Of a stretch of 64,000 bases of DNA, positions 58,759 through 64,000 are shown one piece after another (positions within the stretch are counted from its first letter, which is position 1; each line of letters begins with the position of its first letter). Under the pieces are notes generated by a model that saw only the letters and a list, made by a program, of their open reading frames with translations, searched no databases and was not told where the DNA came from. Position numbers and translations under genes: made by a program. This DNA is from Nocardiopsis sp. MG754419 (lineage in GTDB: Bacteria > Actinomycetota > Actinomycetes > Streptosporangiales > Streptosporangiaceae), in NCBI RefSeq assembly GCF_018207095.1, contig NZ_QOCZ01000024.1, positions 1 through 64,000 on the forward strand, written 5' to 3'.

Positions 58759-59685
58759 CTACTCCTCGCGGAGCCTGTCCACCGCCACGACGAGGTCGTC
58801 AGGGTAGGGGCTGGAGAACTCCACCGGACGGTGCTCGGTCGGGTGGTCGAAGCCCAGCCGGACCGCGTGCAGCCACTGGCGGCGCACACCCAGCCGCTCG
58901 GCCAGGGTCGGGTCCGCCCCGTAGAGCATGTCCCCCACGCAAGGATGGCGCAGCGCGGACATGTGCACCCGGATCTGGTGGGTGCGCCCCGTCTCCAGCT
59001 TGATCTCCAGCAGGCTGGCGGCCCGGAAGGCCTCCTGGGTGTCGTAGTGGGTCACCGAGGGGCGACCGCCCGCGACCACGGCCCAACGACCGTCACCGGC
59101 GGGGTGCCGGTCGATCGGGGCGTCCACGGTCCCGCGCAGCGGGTCCGGGTGTCCCTGGACCAGCGTGTGGTAGCGCTTGTCCACGGTGCGTTCCTTGAAC
59201 GCCCGCTTGAGCACGCTGTAGGCGGTCTCGCTCTTGGCGACCACCATGAGGCCGGTGGTGTTGGCGTCCAGACGGTGCACGATGCCCTGGCGTTCGGCGG
59301 CACCGCTGGTGGCCAGCTGCACCCCGGAGGCCAACAGGCCTTCCAGAACACTGGGCCCGGTCCAGCCCACCGTGGGGTGGGCGACGACACCGATCGGCTT
59401 GTCGACCACGATGATGTCGGCGTCCTCGTGCACGATGCTCATGCCGGGGACGGGCTCGGCGCGCGGCACCGGGGCGGTGGGCGGCGGCGGGAGGGTGACC
59501 TCCAGCCAGGCTCCGGCCTGGACCCGGTCGGACTTGCCGGCCTCGGATCCGTCCAGAAGAACGCTCCCGTCGACGATGAGCTCGGCGGCCCGGGTGCGGG
59601 ACAGCCCGAACATCCGCGCGATCGCGGAATCGAGGCGGTCGCCCTCCAGTCCGTCGGGGACCGGCAGGCTCCTGGTGTCGCTCAT
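58759..59685 (-). CDS. rluD: RluA-family 23S rRNA pseudouridine synthase
   Basis: 308 aa. N-terminal S4 domain ([21 protein letters not shown]) and catalytic core with [20 protein letters not shown], where the Asp of HRLD is the nucleophile. [14 protein letters not shown] is the conserved end motif. ATG 59685 overlaps the lspA stop by 4 nt, the usual lspA-rluD pair. Confidence 0.95.
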   Translation of the reverse strand: MSDTRSLPVPDGLEGDRLDSAIARMFGLSRTRAAELIVDGSVLLDGSEAGKSDRVQAGAWLEVTLPPPPTAPVPRAEPVPGMSIVHEDADIIVVDKPIGVVAHPTVGWTGPSVLEGLLASGVQLATSGAAERQGIVHRLDANTTGLMVVAKSETAYSVLKRAFKERTVDKRYHTLVQGHPDPLRGTVDAPIDRHPAGDGRWAVVAGGRPSVTHYDTQEAFRAASLLEIKLETGRTHQIRVHMSALRHPCVGDMLYGADPTLAERLGVRRQWLHAVRLGFDHPTEHRPVEFSSPYPDDLVVAVDRLREE

Positions 59686-60266
59686 GCGTCCTTGCTCCCC
59701 TCACCGTCGGCGTCCGGGTTCTCGGTGCCCTTGTCGGCCTTGGCGGTGTCCTCGTCGGCGGCCATCGTCCCGTCCAGGTTGAGGCCCTTGAAGGTCAGCG
59801 CGACCACCAGGCAGGCCCCGACCACCACACAGGAGTCGGCGATGTTGAAGACCGGCCAATTCGGCAGCCGGATGAAGTCGACGACGGCACCGTGCAGGGG
59901 CGCCGGGTCACGGAAGAAACGGTCGACGAGGTTGCCCGCCGCCCCGCCCATCATCAGGCCGAGAGTGACGCCCCACCACACGCTGCGCACACGCCATCCG
60001 ATGTAAGCGATCGCGAGGACGACGATGCTGGCGATGATGGTGAAGACCCAGGTGTAACCGGTGCCCAGCGAGAAGGCGGCACCGGTGTTGAACACCAGGG
60101 TGAACTGGAGGAAGCTGCCGATCACGTCGACGCTCTCACCGGGGTTGAAGGCCGCGAGCGCCCATTCCTTGGTGGCGAGGTCGACGGCGATCGCCACGAG
60201 CGCGACCAGCAGCAGGAGCAGGTACCTGCGCGGCCGCGCGGCGGTGTTGTCGTCGGTCGTGGTCAT
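59682..60266 (-). CDS. lspA: Lipoprotein signal peptidase (signal peptidase II)
   Basis: 194 aa aspartic membrane protease that removes signal peptides after Lgt has acted. Four membrane helices; catalytic Asp in [13 protein letters not shown] and [20 protein letters not shown] also conserved. Acidic C-terminal tail of about 35 residues. ATG 60266 follows GGGGACAGC; the longer frame lies in the traR-like gene. Confidence 0.96.
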   Translation of the reverse strand: MTTTDDNTAARPRRYLLLLLVALVAIAVDLATKEWALAAFNPGESVDVIGSFLQFTLVFNTGAAFSLGTGYTWVFTIIASIVVLAIAYIGWRVRSVWWGVTLGLMMGGAAGNLVDRFFRDPAPLHGAVVDFIRLPNWPVFNIADSCVVVGACLVVALTFKGLNLDGTMAADEDTAKADKGTENPDADGEGSKDA

Positions 60267-60295
60267 GTTGCTGTCCCCGGAGGGCTCTACCTCAG

Positions 60296-60706
60296 TCAGC
60301 GACGCTCCTCGCGCTGTTTGCAGGTGACGCACAGGGTGGCCCTGGGGAAGGCCTGAAGGCGAGCCTTCCCGATGGCCTGGCCGCATGACTCACAGACCCC
60401 GTAGGTTCCCGCGTCCATCCGTTCGATCGCCCGTTCGCCTTCGGCGAGCAGGTCACGAGTATTGTAGGCCAACGCCAGATCGTGTTCGCGCTGGAAGGCC
60501 TTCGCCCCGGTGTCGGCGGGATCGTCCCCCGCGCCCTCGACGGGGTCGGTCAGCCGTTCGGCGACCTCGTCCTCGGTCTCCCGAATCTTCTCCCTCTGGG
60601 CCGCGATCTCGTTCTCCAACTGTCCGCGGACCTCGGCGAGCTCCTTGGGGGTCCACGGGTCCTCACCCGGTCGGACCGGTAGCCTCGCCGCTTCAGTGGC
60701 GTTCAT
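60296..60706 (-). CDS. TraR/DksA-type zinc-finger protein
   Basis: 136 aa. Coiled-coil N-terminal half (LAEVRGQLENEIAAQREKIRETEDEVAERL) and C-terminal C4 zinc finger GVCESCGQAIGKARLQAFPRATLCVTC. DksA-like proteins insert the coiled coil into the RNA polymerase secondary channel; here the tip acidic pair is not clearly canonical. ATG 60706 follows GAAGGGG. Promoter entry below. lspA starts 29 nt past its stop. Confidence 0.9.
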   Translation of the reverse strand: MNATEAARLPVRPGEDPWTPKELAEVRGQLENEIAAQREKIRETEDEVAERLTDPVEGAGDDPADTGAKAFQREHDLALAYNTRDLLAEGERAIERMDAGTYGVCESCGQAIGKARLQAFPRATLCVTCKQREERR

Positions 60707-60798
60707 CGCACTTCCCCTTCGCGCGCCTCACGGACCACTTCGCGCTCTTGGCGAACCGCGAAGCCGCCCCCCGGGCGATGCCGTGAGTGGTGCCGCGA

Positions 60799-60827
60799 AG
60801 CCTAGGCAATGACGTCCCACAAGGCAA
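60799..60827 (-). promoter_or_regulatory. Sigma-A type promoter of the DksA-like gene
   Basis: TTGCCT (60827-60822), 17-nt spacer, TAGGCT (60804-60799) on the minus strand; expected mRNA start about 85 nt before ATG 60706. Confidence 0.65.
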
Positions 60828-60995
60828 CGATCCGAGGCTCGAAGCGCACACACGGCGGGCACGGCCTCGGCGAGGGCGCCGCGTTCGGCCCGACCCGACA
60901 CCGTCATCGCAGGTGGCCACGCGTGTCGCTCGCCCCGGCGCCCACGCGTTCCCGTCGCCTCCCCGCGGGGCCCGACCGGAACGGTCGCACTCCGC

Positions 60996-61256
60996 TCACT
61001 CGGCGACGGCGAAGCCGCCGTAGTCCTCCGCGAGCAAGGCCAGGTGCGGTTCGTCGAAGGTCGCCGGGCCACCGTGCGGGCCGGTGAGCACCTCGATCAC
61101 CCAGTCGACGTCCTCGGCGTCGTCCTCCCCCGCGAGCATGTCGCGATGCACCCGGCACGGCTCGTAACCCTGTTCCAGGAGTTGCTCGGCCAACTCGTCG
61201 GCGTCCTCACGGTCCGCCAGGGTCACCAGCACCGCACCCCTCGTGCGCTCGACCAT
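60996..61256 (-). CDS. Small acidic protein of unknown function
   Basis: 86 aa, rich in Asp and Glu, with one Cys. The alternation LVTLADREDADELAEQLLEQGYEPCRVHRD suggests a small alpha/beta ferredoxin-like fold. Not recognised. ATG 61256 follows AAGGG by 8 nt; the frame extending to 61436 lies in the ileS T-box region and is unlikely. Divergent from ileS. Confidence 0.65.
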   Translation of the reverse strand: MVERTRGAVLVTLADREDADELAEQLLEQGYEPCRVHRDMLAGEDDAEDVDWVIEVLTGPHGGPATFDEPHLALLAEDYGGFAVAE

Positions 61257-61303
61257 CGCCGTACCCTTTCGCTCGATCAGCGGTACGCCTCGCCGTACTG
61301 CGT

Positions 61304-61634
61304 TATCCTGACTAGCGTGTCGATGGGGACGAGTAGCGCTGGCCCCGACCGGACAGGCACAGCCTAGAGGGGGCGTGCCGGTTCCAGCGACCCGGGGACG
61401 GTGCGAGCCCGGGGGTACGACCAGCGCGAAGATCACCCCGGAGCGGCCGGAAGAACAGGCGCCCCAGTCCGAGCGAACGGCGGAGCGCGCCCCAGTAGAG
61501 CCGGCGTTGACCCAATGAAGTGGGACCCGTCACCGGGCCGTGTCACGGCCCTGGTCACGGATCCAAGGAGGGTGGTACCGCGGGGCGCAGCACGCCTCGT
61601 CCCTCCGTCAGGAACACCCCTGATGGAGAAAGGT
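61304..61634 (+). ncRNA. Ile T-box leader of ileS (translational type)
   Basis: The T-box core GGGTGGTACCGCGG lies at 61570-61583. GGAGGG (61567-61572) can pair with CCCTCC (61601-61606) to form the antisequestrator; the alternative stem CTCCGTCAGG (61603-61612) with CCTGATGGAG (61619-61628) buries the SD GGAG. These share 61603-61606, so uncharged tRNA should free the SD. The likely specifier is ATC at 61432-61434 (Ile), beside a short helix as in the compact actinobacterial stem I. -10 TATCCT at 61304-61309. Confidence 0.9.
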
Positions 61635-61640
61635 ACGACG

Positions 61641-64000
61641 GTGACCGACGACCCCCGGCCCGAATCCCGCGCGCTGCCACAGCTGCCCGCTCAGATCGAC
61701 CTGCCCGCGACGGAGCGCGAGATCCTCGGCCGCTGGTCGAAGGAGAACGTCTTCCAGCGCTCCCTGGACCAGACCCGCGGCCAGGAGAACTGGGTCTTCT
61801 ACGAAGGCCCGCCCACCGCCAACGGCCAGCCCGGTGTCCACCACGTCGAGGCGCGCGCGTTCAAGGACGTCTTCCCGCGCTTTCGCACCATGCGCGGCTA
61901 CCACGTCGACCGGAAGGCCGGCTGGGACTGCCACGGCCTGCCCGTCGAGGTGGCCGTGGAGAAGGAACTCGGCCTGAGCGGCAAGAAGGCCATCGAGGAG
62001 TTCGGCATCGCCGAGTTCAACGATCGTTGCCGTGAGTCCGTGCTGCGCAACGTCGACGCGTTCACCGCCATGACCGAGCGCATGGGCTACTGGGTGAACA
62101 TGGACGACGCCTACCGCACCATGGACCCGCAGTACGTGGAGTCCGTGTGGTGGGCGCTCCAGCGGATCTGGAACAAGGGCCTGCTGGTCCGGGACTACCG
62201 GATCAGCCCCTACTGCCCGCGCTGCGGCACCACCCTGTCCGACCACGAGCTGGCCCAGGGGTACGAGACCGTCACCGACCCGTCGGTGTACGTGCGGTTC
62301 CCGGTCACCTCGGGCCCGCTGGCCTCCCCCGAGCACCCGACCTCGCTACTGGTGTGGACGACCACCCCGTGGACCCTGGTGTCCAACACCGCGGTGGCCG
62401 TGCACCCCGACGTGAAGTACGTGGTCGCCACCAACGGCGACGAGCGCCTGGTCCTCGCCGAGCCGCTGTTCGAGAAGGTCCTCGGTGAGGGCTGGGAACT
62501 CACCGGTGAGAGCTTCGAGGGCAACGAGATGGAGCGCTGGACCTACCAGCGTCCCTTCGATCTCGTGCCGTTCGACGAACCCGCGCACTTCGTGGTGCTC
62601 GCCGACTACGTCACCGTCGAGGACGGCACCGGTCTGGTCCACCAGTCGCCCGCCTTCGGTGCCGACGACATGCTCGTGTGCCGCGCCTACGGGCTGCCCG
62701 TGGTCAACCCGGTGCGCCCCGACGGCACCTTCGAGGCCGGTCTGCCGCTGGTGGGCGGTGCGTTCTTCAAGGAGGCCGACGCGACCCTCGTGGCCGACCT
62801 CAAGGACCGCGGGCTGCTGTTCCGTCACCTGAACTACGAGCACTCCTACCCGCACTGCTGGCGCTGCCACACCGCGCTCCTCTACTACGCCGTGCCGTCC
62901 TGGTACATCCGGACCACCCAGGTCAAGGACGAGCTCATCGCCCAGAACGACGTCACCCACTGGGTGCCGGAGAACGTCAAGGAGGGGCGCTTCGGCGAGT
63001 GGCTGCGCGGCAACGTCGACTGGGCCCTGTCCCGTAACCGGTACTGGGGCACCCCGTTGCCGATCTGGGAGTTCCCGGACGGCCGACAGATCTGCGTGGG
63101 CTCCCTGGCCGAACTCGGCGAGCTCAGTGGCCAGGACCTGTCGAACCTGGACCCGCACCGCCCCTACGTCGACGACATCGTCATCCCCGACCCGGACGCC
63201 GACCCGTCCCTGCCGGAGGAGGAGCGGGTCGCACGTCGCGTGCCCGAGGTGATCGACGCCTGGTTCGACTCGGGGTCGATGCCGTTCGCGCAGTGGGGCG
63301 CCCCGCACCACGCCGAGGAGACCTTCCAGGAGAACTTCCCGGCCCAGTACATCTCCGAGGCCATCGACCAGACCCGCGGCTGGTTCTACTCGCTGCTGGC
63401 CGTCAGCACCCTGGTGTTCGGCCGCAACTCGTTCGAGAACGTGGTCGTGCTCGGCCACATCCTCGCCGAGGACGGCCGGAAGATGAGCAAGCACCTGGGC
63501 AACGTCATGGAGCCGATCCCGGTGATGGACCGCCACGGCGCCGACGCGCTGCGCTGGTTCATGCTGGCGAGCGGTTCCCCGTGGACGGCGCGCCGGGTCG
63601 GCCACACGGCCCTGGAGGAGATCGTCCGCAAGGTGCTGCTGACCTACTACAGCACCACGTCGTTCTTCACCCTGTACGCCAACACCGGCACCGGCTGGGA
63701 CCACTCGCGTCTGGCGGAGGCGCCCGCCCCGCAGGACCGTCCGCTGCTGGACCGGTGGCTGTTGTCGGAGCTCAACGAGGTCGTCCGCGACGTCACCGAG
63801 TCGATGAACACCTTCGACACCACCGGCGCGGGTCGCCGCCTGACCGCGTTCGTCGACGACGTGTCCAACTGGTACGTGCGCCGCTCCCGCCGCCGGTTCT
63901 GGGGCGGGGCCGACACTCCCGAGGGCGCGGCGGCGTTCGCGACGCTGTTCGAGGCGCTGGAGACCGTCACGCTGCTGATGGCACCGATCGTGCCCTTCCT
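61641..64000 (+). CDS. ileS: Isoleucyl-tRNA synthetase (3' end outside window)
   Basis: Frame runs through the window end; about 786 residues are visible of roughly 1050. Charges tRNA-Ile. Seen: HIGH-type segment YEGPPTANGQPGVHHVEAR, WDCHGLPVE, editing domain (LLVWTTTPWTLVSNTAVAVHP), YPHCWRCHTALLYY, DQTRGWFYSLL and the KMSKH loop in DGRKMSKHLGNVM. GTG 61641 with GGAGAAAGG upstream. Controlled by the T-box directly before it, whose specifier reads Ile. Confidence 0.97.
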   Translation, partial: MTDDPRPESRALPQLPAQIDLPATEREILGRWSKENVFQRSLDQTRGQENWVFYEGPPTANGQPGVHHVEARAFKDVFPRFRTMRGYHVDRKAGWDCHGLPVEVAVEKELGLSGKKAIEEFGIAEFNDRCRESVLRNVDAFTAMTERMGYWVNMDDAYRTMDPQYVESVWWALQRIWNKGLLVRDYRISPYCPRCGTTLSDHELAQGYETVTDPSVYVRFPVTSGPLASPEHPTSLLVWTTTPWTLVSNTAVAVHPDVKYVVATNGDERLVLAEPLFEKVLGEGWELTGESFEGNEMERWTYQRPFDLVPFDEPAHFVVLADYVTVEDGTGLVHQSPAFGADDMLVCRAYGLPVVNPVRPDGTFEAGLPLVGGAFFKEADATLVADLKDRGLLFRHLNYEHSYPHCWRCHTALLYYAVPSWYIRTTQVKDELIAQNDVTHWVPENVKEGRFGEWLRGNVDWALSRNRYWGTPLPIWEFPDGRQICVGSLAELGELSGQDLSNLDPHRPYVDDIVIPDPDADPSLPEEERVARRVPEVIDAWFDSGSMPFAQWGAPHHAEETFQENFPAQYISEAIDQTRGWFYSLLAVSTLVFGRNSFENVVVLGHILAEDGRKMSKHLGNVMEPIPVMDRHGADALRWFMLASGSPWTARRVGHTALEEIVRKVLLTYYSTTSFFTLYANTGTGWDHSRLAEAPAPQDRPLLDRWLLSELNEVVRDVTESMNTFDTTGAGRRLTAFVDDVSNWYVRRSRRRFWGGADTPEGAAAFATLFEALETVTLLMAPIVPF

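Noticed and set aside
62346-63704. 452-codon frame opposite ileS
   Set aside because: Antisense to a clear ileS frame; His/Val/Gly-rich shadow.

Overview
High-GC, gene-dense chromosomal DNA from an actinomycete. Gene order matches the conserved Streptomyces-type core block that runs pyk, gltDB, lgt, trpABC, hisI, the hisDCBHAF operon, dnaE, rluD, lspA, dksA-like and ileS. Frequent GTG starts, very high third-position GC, a mycothiol-type DinB-fold enzyme, PriA in place of HisA/TrpF and a translational ileS T-box all fit. Nocardiopsis or a relative in Nocardiopsaceae/Streptosporangiales is my best guess, made from memory of synteny. I see no insertion sequences, phage genes, tRNAs, rRNAs or CRISPR arrays; this is stable core genome.

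Layout. 1-6 kb: a 5'-truncated class A beta-lactamase, an unknown membrane protein, pyruvate kinase, a DinB-fold protein, a toroid-fold protein and a DUF2784 membrane protein. 6.3-12.3 kb: glutamate synthase (gltB-gltD). 12.9-20 kb: a BpsA-like aminopropyltransferase, two paralogous membrane-anchored proteins (the first has lost an in-frame stop near its expected end), then lgt, a DsbA-like oxidoreductase and a MauE-like partner. 20.2-26.2 kb: trpC-trpB-trpA, associated small membrane proteins and hisI; trpE is missing. 26.4-32.7 kb: a SIS-like protein, a heterodimeric ABC exporter and a peptidoglycan-binding protein. 32.8-38.4 kb: hisD-C-B-(small membrane protein)-H-priA-F. 38.6-45 kb: ferritin under tandem iron boxes, a Lon-N domain protein, YbaK, acyl-CoA synthetase, a membrane protein, a DinB-like protein and an autoregulated PadR repressor. 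45-58.6 kb: dnaE, a secreted endonuclease/phosphatase-fold protein, chorismate mutase, thioesterase, GNAT, AraC plus AzlCD, a TPP enzyme, LysR and a DMT transporter. 58.7-64 kb: rluD-lspA, a DksA/TraR protein, a small acidic protein, and T-box-controlled ileS cut off by the window end.

Regulation is the most interesting layer. DasR-type (dre) palindromes lie upstream of both pyk and gltB. The chorismate mutase gene follows a 19-codon leader ORF (with Tyr and Phe in TAT and TTT codons), four mutually complementary arms and a U-tailed terminator, which looks like an attenuator. Between trpC and trpB sits a 21-codon ORF ending Trp-Arg-Trp-Leu-stop before GC-rich hairpins. At least thirteen genes have a -10 hexamer 6-8 nt before the start codon, so leaderless transcription looks common. 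Most gene ends are marked by perfect 9-22 bp hairpins, usually without a U-tract.

All calls come from reading the sequence and family knowledge; no searches were run.
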